Source: Brumimicrobium ulvae
GTDB taxonomy: Bacteria > Bacteroidota > Bacteroidia > Flavobacteriales_D > Crocinitomicaceae
Direction: 5' to 3'
Assembly (NCBI RefSeq): GCF_947504225.1
Contig: NZ_CANNGT010000006.1
Span: forward strand, 62,001 to 126,000
DNA: 64,000 nt
A program made the position numbers and the translations under genes. Positions 45,135 to 54,037 of this stretch are shown one piece after another (position 1 is the stretch's first letter; every line of letters begins with the position of its first letter). The notes beneath the pieces were generated by a model, which was not told where the DNA came from, ran no database searches, and saw only the letters and a program-made list of their open reading frames with translations.

Positions 45135-46115
45135 ATGAAAGTTGTACAATTCATACTCATACTTTTTCTTTTATCAGGTTACACTTCCGCACAAAATGAT
45201 AGCCTGGCTTATGCTATGCATAAAAACAGACTGGTAGTGCACACCTCCTTTTCGATTCGCGATGCACCTTTTAGTTTTAAAGATAATTTTGGGGATTTCG
45301 ATAAACTAACCTACCGCGCCAACCTCAACGTTATACATGGAATTGGTGTAGCCTATAAATGGTTTGCCATTAACATCAACTATAAACTCCCTGGATATAT
45401 TCGAAACACAGAGAAATATGGTCAAACAAAATACTTTGATTTGGGGCTGCAATTCAGTCTTAAAAACTGGTATTTTAGGGTAGATTTCCACGATTACATT
45501 GGATATGGAATAAAAAAAGCCAATTACATTTCAGACAGTATTCCAACTACCACATCTAATTATTACTTAAATGATAAAATTCAATCTGCCTCTTTTGGAG
45601 TCAACGCTTATCATTTTTTCAACCATGAATTGAACATGAAAGCAGCTTTAGGAATTGTAGGACGGTACAAAGAACCAGTTCACGGATTTTATTTACGTAT
45701 GACCTCAAACATTCATGGAGTTACAGCTAGCAATAGTTTAATTCCTCATGAGTATTTCACCTCTACCCCTTCCATTCATACGGCCAAATCAATTTCTGCA
45801 TTCGATGTGGGAGGAATTCCTGGTTATGCCTACTTAAACAATATCAATGGTTGGCAATTTGGTGCTTTTGCTGGCATAGGTGCGGTAGTTCAAACTAAAG
45901 TGTATAATTATGCCGACACCCAAAGAGGCTTTTTAGGAATGGCGCCACGTGTTGATTTAAAACTGCAAGCTGGATATAATGTTACAGATTGGTTTTTAAT
46001 GCTCACTTCCTCTTTCGACCAAAAAAACATTCGATTTAAAGAATTTAGATACAATCAACTCTATTATTATCTGCGTCTTACTTACGGTTACCGATTTAAC
46101 ATAAATAAATCTTAA
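45135..46115 (+). CDS. DUF4421 putative outer-membrane beta-barrel protein
   Basis: A 326-residue protein with a signal peptide (MKVVQFILILFLLSGYTSAQ). Features of DUF4421 are visible: RANLNVIHGIGVAYKWFAININYKL near 54-78, then many amphipathic strands ending in YYYLRLTYGYRFNI, as in an outer-membrane barrel. The family is found mostly in Bacteroidota and its function is not established. The frame starts nine bases earlier at TTG 45126, which lies inside the promoter box, so I use the ATG at 45135. Confidence 0.85.
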   Translation: MKVVQFILILFLLSGYTSAQNDSLAYAMHKNRLVVHTSFSIRDAPFSFKDNFGDFDKLTYRANLNVIHGIGVAYKWFAININYKLPGYIRNTEKYGQTKYFDLGLQFSLKNWYFRVDFHDYIGYGIKKANYISDSIPTTTSNYYLNDKIQSASFGVNAYHFFNHELNMKAALGIVGRYKEPVHGFYLRMTSNIHGVTASNSLIPHEYFTSTPSIHTAKSISAFDVGGIPGYAYLNNINGWQFGAFAGIGAVVQTKVYNYADTQRGFLGMAPRVDLKLQAGYNVTDWFLMLTSSFDQKNIRFKEFRYNQLYYYLRLTYGYRFNINKS

Positions 46116-46403
46116 GCACTTTCTTTTTACCTTCTTCAAGTAAATCGATCTTCTGATACTTTCTTCAACTAACTTTTACCCACCCTAATCATCGGGAACC
46201 AAAGTTTGTAAAAAACAGAAATAAATCTATGCCTTGGTTAAAATTTAAAACATAGTTCAACAAGTAACTTTCACATTTTCAGAACATGACATAATTTCAA
46301 GTGCGATTACTTTATCAATAGAGGTTTTCAACGTTCAAATAGAATTAATTTTTTGTACTTTAGCTCGTAAGATTTGAAGTAAACAATCTAGTATAATTAT
46401 TCA
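46116..46403. other. Intergenic region, nothing evident
   Basis: A 288-base gap between the DUF4421 and SpoIIE-type genes. TACTTTAG (46356-46363) is one change from the -7 consensus and may be the phosphatase promoter. I see no RNA gene or terminator. Confidence 0.4.
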
Positions 46404-48110
46404 ATGTTTCAAAATAGAATACTTTTAATATTCACTATTGCGATGACTCTACTAATGAGTCACAACCTTATTGGTCAGAAAAGTATCGATGAATTAGAAG
46501 CACAACTCACGGAAGCAAAATCAAACAACAATTCAAAACTTGAAGTAGAAACCTATATTCTTATAGGGGATTACTATATAAAGGAGGAAGACAATATAAA
46601 CAAAGGGCAACGATTCTACAGACGTTCAAATCGCAAGAACAAAGACGATGAGTTTGTAGATTTAACCATTTTATACCACAGACAATATGCCCGCAGTTAT
46701 GTACTTCAGAATAAACTAGAGGACGCCTCTACTCATTATCAGGATGCCCTTAGTTTGGCCAAGGAATACAAATTAAAAAACTACGTTAAAAACCTAAGTC
46801 AGGAGATTGAACAATTTGAGGCCCGTAAAGCACAAATCATAAAAGCCAAACAAGAGTTAGACGAACTAAAATCACTCAAGGACGATGAAGCAATTGCGCG
46901 AATTGAAGAAAGAAATCAAAAAGAAGATTTAGAAGCAGAAAAGTTCTTTTTAGAAATCAATAAACTAAGTCGGGAGAATCAATTACAGCAAATAAAACTG
47001 CGTTTTGTAGAAAATGAATTGGAGAAGAAAGAGCTAAAAATTCAGTTACTCGACCAGTACAACAAAGCGAAAGCTGCTGAAATAGAAAAGCACAATGCAG
47101 AAATTGCATTAAAAAATTTAGAGATTGAAAAAAAAGAAGTTGATGCAAAACGACAAAATAACATCATTTTATTTTTCATCATTACTTCCCTCCTATTGTT
47201 TTTGATTGTATTCATTATCTTTTTCAACTATAAAAAGCTAAAAAAGTTAAATCTTTTGCTTTCTGAACAAAGCTTAATCATTAAGCAAAAAAACAAAGAA
47301 ATGACGGACAGCTTAAACTATGCGCAAAGGATTCAAGAAGCGATATTTTTAGGCAGTAAGTCCCACAAATCGATTTTTCCAGAGTACTTTATATTTAATC
47401 AACCAAAAGACATTGTGAGCGGTGACTTCTTTTGGTCCGGTAAAACCCACGACAATAAAATAGCATGGGCTGTAGTTGACTGTACAGGACACGGTGTGCC
47501 GGGAGCCTTCATGAGTATTATTGGTGTTCGACTGTTAAATGAAATCATTGTTGAAAGAAAAATTACAGACCCAGGAAAAGTACTTGATGAGATGAAAAGT
47601 GGAATTATCCACTCTCTTAATCAAGAAGAAAACCAGACGACTGTAACACAAGACGGAATGGATATGACGCTCTGCATCTGGGACCCCATAACAAATGAGT
47701 TAAAATATGCAGGAGCCAACAACAGTATTTATATTTTAAGAGAAGGCATTAACTCATCTGTTATTCCATTGCCTGAAAACAAATATAAATCCTTTGAAAA
47801 CGATTTATTAGAAATTAGGGCAAACCGTTCACCCATTGGTTACTACCCCTATTTTAGTCACCCTTTTGATACCATTACTTTCCAATTGCAGAAAGGAGAT
47901 ATAATCTATGCATTATCCGATGGTTTTCAAGATCAATTTGGGGGAACAAAAAACAAAAAGTACACCACAAAAAGAATGAAACGATTCATGACAGATGTCA
48001 GCGCTAAATCTTTTACAGAACAAACCAATTCATTCAAGAACGAGCTAAACACCTGGAAAGGAAACTATGAACAACTTGATGATGTTTGTATCGTTGGTGT
48101 AAGGGTTTAA
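46404..48110 (+). CDS. SpoIIE-type PP2C phosphatase with membrane anchor
   Basis: A 568-residue serine/threonine phosphatase. Residues 1-24 are a signal sequence, about 25-135 are TPR-like helices (YHRQYARSYVLQNKLEDASTHYQ), about 135-250 coiled coil, about 253-273 a membrane helix, and about 300-568 the SpoIIE domain: DIVSGDFFWSG near 335, AVVDCTGHGVPGAFMS near 354, DGMDMTLCIWD near 416, and DGFQDQFGG near 509. Metal-binding Asp residues are all present. Proteins with this layout are abundant in Bacteroidota and are thought to act in anti-sigma/anti-anti-sigma switching. No partner genes are adjacent. Confidence 0.92.
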   Translation: MFQNRILLIFTIAMTLLMSHNLIGQKSIDELEAQLTEAKSNNNSKLEVETYILIGDYYIKEEDNINKGQRFYRRSNRKNKDDEFVDLTILYHRQYARSYVLQNKLEDASTHYQDALSLAKEYKLKNYVKNLSQEIEQFEARKAQIIKAKQELDELKSLKDDEAIARIEERNQKEDLEAEKFFLEINKLSRENQLQQIKLRFVENELEKKELKIQLLDQYNKAKAAEIEKHNAEIALKNLEIEKKEVDAKRQNNIILFFIITSLLLFLIVFIIFFNYKKLKKLNLLLSEQSLIIKQKNKEMTDSLNYAQRIQEAIFLGSKSHKSIFPEYFIFNQPKDIVSGDFFWSGKTHDNKIAWAVVDCTGHGVPGAFMSIIGVRLLNEIIVERKITDPGKVLDEMKSGIIHSLNQEENQTTVTQDGMDMTLCIWDPITNELKYAGANNSIYILREGINSSVIPLPENKYKSFENDLLEIRANRSPIGYYPYFSHPFDTITFQLQKGDIIYALSDGFQDQFGGTKNKKYTTKRMKRFMTDVSAKSFTEQTNSFKNELNTWKGNYEQLDDVCIVGVRV

Positions 48111-48143
48111 GACAATAAGCTGAGTGAATTTACAAAAAGCCTA

Positions 48144-49796
48144 CTATGCCTCTGCTCTTTTAGCTTTTGTTGCTCTTTTTGTATGTACCCATTCAGGCCA
48201 AGTACTGCTGTCTTCAGCGTCATACACCCGCAGAACCTGGTCATTTTTAGTACTCAACACTTCAGAAGCATGAACATTTAAGATGTTGGCGGCAGCATTA
48301 ATACCTGAAGAAGTAGCTCCAGAAACACCGTGAGATAAAGTACTTGCACCTGCTAGGTAGAGGTTTTTTATTTCAGATTTGTTCTTAAAAGAAAGCGGCC
48401 CGACATTTCGCAATGTTTTCTCCGTCCCATATACGTTTCCATCCGTGCTATTAATATAATATTCGTTGGTCAAAGGAGTACCTAATTCTGCGATTTCTAT
48501 ACAGTCTTTAGCTCCGGGAATCAACTCCTCCACATTGTTCAACAACTTATTTTTTACTTTTTCTTTAAAGGCCAAATACGCTTCTGTTTTATAGTCCTTT
48601 AGATGTGAAAAATCCTTCACACAGTTATAATCAACATAGGTAACGACTTCAAAATTGTGATGAACACCATTATAACTAGCGGGATCTTTTAAAGTTGTAC
48701 AACTCAAGAAAACTCCAGGAAATGATTCTCCTTTTGTTACATCTTCCTTTATCAACTCAGAATAATGCTGGTCAATATCTTCATTTTTCATCATCCAATA
48801 GTTTCCAGAATCAATGTTTTTATCTGTCAAATCTATTTTTAGTGTTAAAAACAATATAAACGAAGTCACCGAGTACTTTGTATTGCCAAGTTTTTTGAGT
48901 AGTTTTTTGCTTAAGTATTTTTCACCCACTAGCTCTTTATAGGTTTTATGCGGATCGGTATTGGAGACAATACAATTGGCTTTAATCACTTCCCCTCCAT
49001 CAATTTGAACACCGACCGCCTCATTTCGATCATTCATCACAATTTTGTTGACCGACGTATTGAGCAGAATTTTACCACCGTGTCTTTTTACGGCATTGGT
49101 CATTCCTTTCACGATTCCACCACCACCTCCATGTGGATAATAACCACCATTCATGTAGTGTCCCATAACAGCACTATGCACAGGAAAAGCGGCCCTACTT
49201 GGTGGTAAACCATGATCACCACATTGAATGTTCAAAAATGCTTTAAGGTAAGGATCTTTTACGTGCCAACCGATGACTCTTTTCAAGCTAAACAGGCCGA
49301 ATTTACCGACATATTTCGTTTTAAAAGGAGCGGTAATTTTTTCGAAAAAAGTTTTGAAGGTGGTCATCAATTGAAGTTGATAACTCACAGTGTTGACCAA
49401 CCTTAAGTACTTATCAATATTCTTCTTCTCTTCAGGAAAACGCTTTTGAAAAGCAGCAATCATATTTTCAAGTCCTTCTGGGATATCAAATTTTTCATTG
49501 CCGACATGACAATGTTCAAATCCATTAGGATTCATTCTAAAAAAGACAATGTCATTCGCAATTCCCAGTTTAGAGTACATTTCATTGGCTGTTTGACCTT
49601 CTCCTAATTGTCCAACATAATGCACTCCTGGACTAAATCTTTGGCCTTCTAACGTAAAACTATGGCTCCAACCTCCAGGCACTTCGTGTTGTTCAACTAC
49701 AAGTACTTTATATCCGTTTTCACCTAGCGCTATTGCAGTGGCTAAACCACCGACTCCAGAACCTATTACTATCGCATCATACTGCTCTTCAATCAT
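48144..49796 (-). CDS. CrtISO/phytoene desaturase-like FAD oxidoreductase
   Basis: A 550-residue NAD(P)/FAD-dependent oxidoreductase of the carotenoid isomerase/phytoene desaturase family. The dinucleotide motif is GSGVGG at 12-17 (G12xG14xxG17) with VVEQHEVPGG following; a mid-protein AVMGHYMNGGYYPHGGGGGIVKGM near 214 lies in the substrate channel region; and the C-terminal LAGASTLSHGVSGATSSGINAA near 484 is the FAD-binding end motif. Although the family first suggests carotenoids, it is last in the leftward flexirubin/aryl-polyene arm, and such genes are regular members of flexirubin clusters. Proposed role: isomerisation or desaturation of the polyene. A second one is at 62573. Confidence 0.87.
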   Translation of the reverse strand: MIEEQYDAIVIGSGVGGLATAIALGENGYKVLVVEQHEVPGGWSHSFTLEGQRFSPGVHYVGQLGEGQTANEMYSKLGIANDIVFFRMNPNGFEHCHVGNEKFDIPEGLENMIAAFQKRFPEEKKNIDKYLRLVNTVSYQLQLMTTFKTFFEKITAPFKTKYVGKFGLFSLKRVIGWHVKDPYLKAFLNIQCGDHGLPPSRAAFPVHSAVMGHYMNGGYYPHGGGGGIVKGMTNAVKRHGGKILLNTSVNKIVMNDRNEAVGVQIDGGEVIKANCIVSNTDPHKTYKELVGEKYLSKKLLKKLGNTKYSVTSFILFLTLKIDLTDKNIDSGNYWMMKNEDIDQHYSELIKEDVTKGESFPGVFLSCTTLKDPASYNGVHHNFEVVTYVDYNCVKDFSHLKDYKTEAYLAFKEKVKNKLLNNVEELIPGAKDCIEIAELGTPLTNEYYINSTDGNVYGTEKTLRNVGPLSFKNKSEIKNLYLAGASTLSHGVSGATSSGINAAANILNVHASEVLSTKNDQVLRVYDAEDSSTWPEWVHTKRATKAKRAEA

Positions 49797-49816
49797 TAAT
49801 CTCTATTTAGGTTAAA

Positions 49817-50692
49817 TTATGGTTTATTCCAAAAATGGAAATAATTAAACCATTGGTAGGGATATTTATCTACAATTGTTGAAATGCTATTCACATAACT
49901 TTCTAATAATACTTGTTCTTTTCTGTGTTTTACATCAGCCACCCTAGCATACAAATGATAATGCGTCGCACTTTCTTTCATAACATATACGAAAAGAACG
50001 GGCACCCTAAGTCTTGAACCTATTTTAAACGGTCCTGCTGGAAATCGAGCTGCTTCTCCCATAAAGTCTGTCTCCAAAAATTTACTTCCAGGCATATAGC
50101 GATCTCCTGTGATACAAATGAACTCATTTTTGCTCAAAGCTTCGTTAAACTCATAAATGTGTGACATATCTTCCTGAATGATGATGTACTTCATTCTTGA
50201 TTTTAACGATAAATTCTCTAGGTATTCCTTAATGTTTTTTCGTTCTAGGTCAGTGGTTACAATATTGGTAATTAAACTTTCGTCTAAATCTTCCAAAAAA
50301 TACTCTGATATTTCGAAGTTACCGACATGTGCACTGATCAAAACAGCTCCATTTCCTTGTTGGATCACCTCTTTTATCTTTTCTATTCCATCAAACTCAT
50401 ACGTAAATCGCTCTTTTTTACCTGATGAAATCATGATACGATCAATAAGTGTTTGTCCAAACACATAATAGCTTCTATAGATTCCAAAAAAAGATTTCAG
50501 AACAGAAAATCCTTGTCTTTTTCTTAAGTAATAGTATATGCTTTTGCTACTGCTCCATGAGAATAGAAAGTAGTACAAAGCGACAAAAATGAGAATAAAA
50601 TAAGCAAACCTTAAGCCAATGTTATGAATAAAAAACACAAATATTTTATATCCCGTAACACTGCCCTTTGAAGCTCCTTTCCACTCTGACAT
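49817..50692 (-). CDS. LpxL-like acyltransferase of the pigment cluster
   Basis: A 291-residue membrane-anchored acyltransferase of the lipid A biosynthesis (LpxL/HtrB) family. N-terminal hydrophobic segments (about 15-45) anchor it. The catalytic HX4E motif is AHVGNFE (His122, Glu127), followed by the typical ERKNIKEYL and GDRYMPGSKFLETDFMGEAARFPAGPFK segments. In flexirubin and aryl-polyene clusters such proteins (ApeK-like) are thought to esterify the polyene carboxylate to a lipid or dialkylresorcinol. It starts directly at the ACP gene's end and lies 20 bases before the oxidoreductase. Confidence 0.85.
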   Translation of the reverse strand: MSEWKGASKGSVTGYKIFVFFIHNIGLRFAYFILIFVALYYFLFSWSSSKSIYYYLRKRQGFSVLKSFFGIYRSYYVFGQTLIDRIMISSGKKERFTYEFDGIEKIKEVIQQGNGAVLISAHVGNFEISEYFLEDLDESLITNIVTTDLERKNIKEYLENLSLKSRMKYIIIQEDMSHIYEFNEALSKNEFICITGDRYMPGSKFLETDFMGEAARFPAGPFKIGSRLRVPVLFVYVMKESATHYHLYARVADVKHRKEQVLLESYVNSISTIVDKYPYQWFNYFHFWNKP

Positions 50693-50947
50693 TTAACTCA
50701 CTTTTTCCGTAATTTTGGATTGAAGCACATTGTAAAAGTCTTGGAATGTTTCAATTCCTTTGAAATCTTCCTCCCCTAATTTTACTCCACTGATTGATTC
50801 AATAGCCACCACAAGGTCAACATAATCTAGACTGTCTAAATCTAGCGTTTCTCTTAAATTCGCATCAGGAACAATCGTATCTGCCTCTACCTCAAACTCA
50901 TCTACAAGTACTTCATTTACTTGTTCGATAATTTTATTCATCTCCAT
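50693..50947 (-). CDS. Acyl carrier protein
   Basis: An 84-residue acyl carrier protein. The phosphopantetheine attachment site is Ser39 in LDLDSLDYVDL, in the usual helix II context, and the protein is acidic as expected. It carries the growing aryl-polyene chain for the ketosynthase encoded two bases upstream. It is a dedicated secondary-metabolism ACP and not the housekeeping AcpP. The next gene (LpxL-like acyltransferase) begins immediately after its stop. Confidence 0.9.
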   Translation of the reverse strand: MEMNKIIEQVNEVLVDEFEVEADTIVPDANLRETLDLDSLDYVDLVVAIESISGVKLGEEDFKGIETFQDFYNVLQSKITEKVS

Positions 50948-50949
50948 AG

Positions 50950-52176
50950 TTATTCAATTAATTTTCTTAATACTAGTGCGGAGTTTGTACCTCCAAACCC
51001 GAAAGAGTTAGACAAATATATATCAAAATCTTTCTTAATTGTCTTATTTACGATATTAACTTTATTGGTGTTTTCATCTCCTTCTTTAAAGTTAATATTT
51101 GGTGCTATAAAATTATTCTGCATCATCAAGGTAGAATAAATGACTTCACTCGCTCCTGCCATCCAACATTCATGCCCTGTCATTGACTTAGTTGAACTTA
51201 CAAAAGGACCATTTTCTCCAAAAACATCTAAAATAGCTTGGGCTTCGTTGGCATCACCAATCGGAGTTGAAGTAGCATGCGCATTAATATATTCAATATC
51301 TTTAGGTTCTAAATTGGCTTGCTTAAGTGCTTTTCGCATAGCAGTAGCAGGTCCTACAACATTAGGTGTTGAAATATGTCCGCCATTAGACGAAAAGCCA
51401 TAGCCCAAAATTTCTGCAATAATTGGTGCTCCTCTTTTCTTAGCAGATGCATAACTTTCAATAATTATAGTTGCTCCACCTCCACTTGGAATGAGTCCAT
51501 TTCTTGTTGAATCAAAAGGTCTACACGCTGCAGTTGGGCTTTCTTCATCAGGAGAAAAAACACCCAAAGCATCAAAGCTACTCATTGCGTATTTATTAAC
51601 TTCCTGAGCTCCACCAGCGATAACCATATCTTGAAGTCCATTCTTAATCATCAAATAAGCTAAACCAATAGAATGAGAACCACTTGCACAAGCAGCACTA
51701 ATGGTCATGTTTACCCCTCTCATTTTGAATATCGTTGAAAGGTTCATGGTTACTGTTGAGTTCATAGATTTAAAGATTGCACCTGAACCAATTAAGGCGG
51801 TATCTCTTTTTTCTCTCATGATATCCGTTGCTTCAATGATGGATTTTGAGACACTGTCATTTCCATATATTAACCCCACTTCGTTATGGTCAAAAAAGTC
51901 GAGATCAATTTTTGCATTCTCTAAAGCTTCAATGGTCGCCATATAGGCATACTCACTTTCTTCCCCCATGCTAATGCGCTGTCTGCGCTTCAATAGTTTC
52001 TTTAATTCAGGCCTATCGATTTTCCCTGTCAATGCAGACTGAAAACCAAATTCTTTTCTTTCTTGATCAAAAACAATCCCTGATTTCCCTTCAAATAGAG
52101 ATTGAGTCACTTCCTCTAAGTTATTCCCAATACAGGAATGAATTCCCATACCTGTGATTACAACGCGATTATCCAT
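50950..52176 (-). CDS. Beta-ketoacyl-ACP synthase of the pigment cluster
   Basis: A 408-residue thiolase-fold condensing enzyme of the FabF type. The Cys-His-His triad is intact: Cys163 in SAACASGSHSIG, His300 in NAHATSTPIGD and His335 in SMTGHECWMAGASE with Lys330. The late Trp/Met in GHECWMAG replaces the usual small residues and could widen the acyl channel. It is 6 bases after fabG and 2 before the ACP gene in the aryl-polyene arm, where it would elongate the 4-coumaroyl starter. A second ketosynthase or chain-length factor, normal for this pathway, is not in the window. Confidence 0.9.
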   Translation of the reverse strand: MDNRVVITGMGIHSCIGNNLEEVTQSLFEGKSGIVFDQERKEFGFQSALTGKIDRPELKKLLKRRQRISMGEESEYAYMATIEALENAKIDLDFFDHNEVGLIYGNDSVSKSIIEATDIMREKRDTALIGSGAIFKSMNSTVTMNLSTIFKMRGVNMTISAACASGSHSIGLAYLMIKNGLQDMVIAGGAQEVNKYAMSSFDALGVFSPDEESPTAACRPFDSTRNGLIPSGGGATIIIESYASAKKRGAPIIAEILGYGFSSNGGHISTPNVVGPATAMRKALKQANLEPKDIEYINAHATSTPIGDANEAQAILDVFGENGPFVSSTKSMTGHECWMAGASEVIYSTLMMQNNFIAPNINFKEGDENTNKVNIVNKTIKKDFDIYLSNSFGFGGTNSALVLRKLIE

Positions 52177-52182
52177 GATTAT

Positions 52183-52914
52183 TTAAGAATAAATTCCACC
52201 ATTAATATTGATTACTTCTCCTGTAATATAGGAAGCTTTGTCCGAAGTTAAAAACTGAACTAAATCAGCAACCTCTTTGGCTTCTCCAAAACGATTCGCA
52301 GGAACCAATTTCACCAATTCTTTTTCGTTTAATTCACCTGTCATATCTGTTTTGATAAATCCTGGAGCAACAGCGTTAACAGTAATGTTTCTTTTGGCAA
52401 CCTCTTGAGCCAGTGCTTTTGTTGCTGCCACAACGGCTCCTTTTGCAGCAGAGTAATTCGTTTGTCCAGGTGTTCCTTTAACGCCAGATACTGAAACCAT
52501 ATTTACAATACGTCCATATCTTTTACGTAACATTTTTTGAATTACGAATTGCGTCAGGTTAAAAAAGCCATTTAAACTTGTGTTGATTACGCTCGACCAA
52601 TCTTCTTCTTTCATCCACATAAAAAGACCATCTTTTGTAATTCCTGCGTTATTGACAAGGACTTCAATCCACGCTTCAGGATTGCGCTCTTGCCACTCAT
52701 TCAAAACTGTATCAACAGCATTTTTATCTGCCACATCAAAAGCAAGAATCTCTGCTTTATTTCCGTATGATTCTACTCTCTTTTTGGTGTCTTCTGCGGC
52801 CTCCTTGTTTGAATTATAGTTGATTAAGATTCCATAGTCTGTATGCTCTGCCAAAGCTTCACAAATTGCTCTTCCAATTCCTCGTGAACCTCCGGTTATC
52901 AATGCGTATTTCAT
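52183..52914 (-). CDS. FabG-like 3-oxoacyl-ACP reductase
   Basis: A 243-residue short-chain dehydrogenase. NADP(H) motif TGGSRGIG at 7-14, NNAG at 88-91, and catalytic Ser141, Tyr154 and Lys158 in YSAAKGA. The closing sequence YITGEVININGGIYS is typical of FabG. It reduces the beta-keto group in each extension cycle of aryl-polyene synthesis. The gene follows the WG-repeat gene by 9 bases and precedes the ketosynthase by 6. Confidence 0.93.
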   Translation of the reverse strand: MKYALITGGSRGIGRAICEALAEHTDYGILINYNSNKEAAEDTKKRVESYGNKAEILAFDVADKNAVDTVLNEWQERNPEAWIEVLVNNAGITKDGLFMWMKEEDWSSVINTSLNGFFNLTQFVIQKMLRKRYGRIVNMVSVSGVKGTPGQTNYSAAKGAVVAATKALAQEVAKRNITVNAVAPGFIKTDMTGELNEKELVKLVPANRFGEAKEVADLVQFLTSDKASYITGEVININGGIYS

Positions 52915-52923
52915 TATAATATT

Positions 52924-54036
52924 CTAATTAAAAAGTTCTAAATTTCTGTACCACTTTCCGCCTAAAGCTTCTCCCTTGGTATTGATGTAAGCCCAGCCCT
53001 TTTTAGACTTAACACGGGCTAATCCTTGATGAAATCCTTTTGAGTTATATCCTCCAAATCCAAATCCTGCAGTAATTGCAAAATCGGCAGGAATCACTAG
53101 TTCTCCTTTTGAATTTACAAAGCCCCAATTCTTTACTTTTACTGGTGCTAATCCATCATCACTAAAAACCTCTGCGTCTTTATACTTAGGTTCAAGCATC
53201 CAATTTCCTTTGAGGTCAATAAAACCCCATTTTTTCCCAACACAAACTGGAGCATATCCATTTTGAAAAGCACGTGCTTTGTCATACTGGGGATTAATGA
53301 TCCAATCTCCTTTAGTATTTATAAATCCTATCCTTTCGTTCTTTTTGGCATAAGCAATACCGTTTTCATTGAAGTCCCAAACTTTTTGTACTCCCTCTAA
53401 AGGATTAAACTCGTTGTTTTTAATTAATCCAAATTGTTCTCCCTTTAAAGCCCATGTTGAATTGTTATGGATTGTTCCAAGGTCTCTGTATTCAATATCA
53501 ATCACCACTTTTCCTGATGCATCAATATATCCCCACTTTCCATCCTTTTTAACTTTTGAAAAACCATCACGTAGTGGCTTTATGGCTTGATAAATTGTTT
53601 GAACAACAAGCTCACCTTTTGTATTGATCATCCCGAAACCTTCTCCTATTTTTAGGATCGCTCTTCCTTCAGAGAAATCATATCGCTTTTCGGCTTTTGG
53701 AAAATCAGTTAATAGCTCTCCTTTTTGATTGATGTATTGCCATTGATCATCTACATGAACCATAGCAATCCCACTGTTAAAGTGTTTTACTTTATTGAAT
53801 TGTGGTTGAATGGTTAATTCTCCTTTACGGTTAATGTATCCCCATTTATCATTGATCATAACCCCCGCCAAATCTTCGCTAAAATCTAGGGCTTTAACAA
53901 AAGTGTCTGGAATAACAAGTGTTCCTTCACGGTCAATATATCCATATTTCTTTTCGATAACAACGCGTGCCAACTCTTGTGAAAAAGTCACATATGAAAA
54001 TGTTATCAGTAGTAAGGTTAAAAAGGTTTTCATCAC
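52924..54036 (-). CDS. Secreted WG-repeat protein inside the pigment operon
   Basis: A 370-residue secreted protein of 10 WG repeats after a signal peptide (MMKTFLTLLLITFSYVTFSQ). Each repeat has the form W/Y/F-G-Y/F-I-D/N-x-K/R-G followed by a beta strand, as in YGYIDREG, WGYINRKG, WGYIDASG, WGFIDLKG and WGFVNSKG. WG repeats make beta-rich folds of unknown function. It is unusual in this position: it starts one base after the ammonia-lyase stop and ends 9 bases before fabG, so it is inside the biosynthetic operon. It may be a periplasmic accessory factor for pigment placement, or a chance insertion. Confidence 0.87.
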   Translation of the reverse strand: MMKTFLTLLLITFSYVTFSQELARVVIEKKYGYIDREGTLVIPDTFVKALDFSEDLAGVMINDKWGYINRKGELTIQPQFNKVKHFNSGIAMVHVDDQWQYINQKGELLTDFPKAEKRYDFSEGRAILKIGEGFGMINTKGELVVQTIYQAIKPLRDGFSKVKKDGKWGYIDASGKVVIDIEYRDLGTIHNNSTWALKGEQFGLIKNNEFNPLEGVQKVWDFNENGIAYAKKNERIGFINTKGDWIINPQYDKARAFQNGYAPVCVGKKWGFIDLKGNWMLEPKYKDAEVFSDDGLAPVKVKNWGFVNSKGELVIPADFAITAGFGFGGYNSKGFHQGLARVKSKKGWAYINTKGEALGGKWYRNLELFN

Positions 54037-54037
54037 T

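Noticed and set aside
48144-49796. Carotenoid biosynthesis gene
   Set aside because: The oxidoreductase family suggests this, but no phytoene synthase, cyclase or hydroxylase is present and the operon is a polyene pathway.
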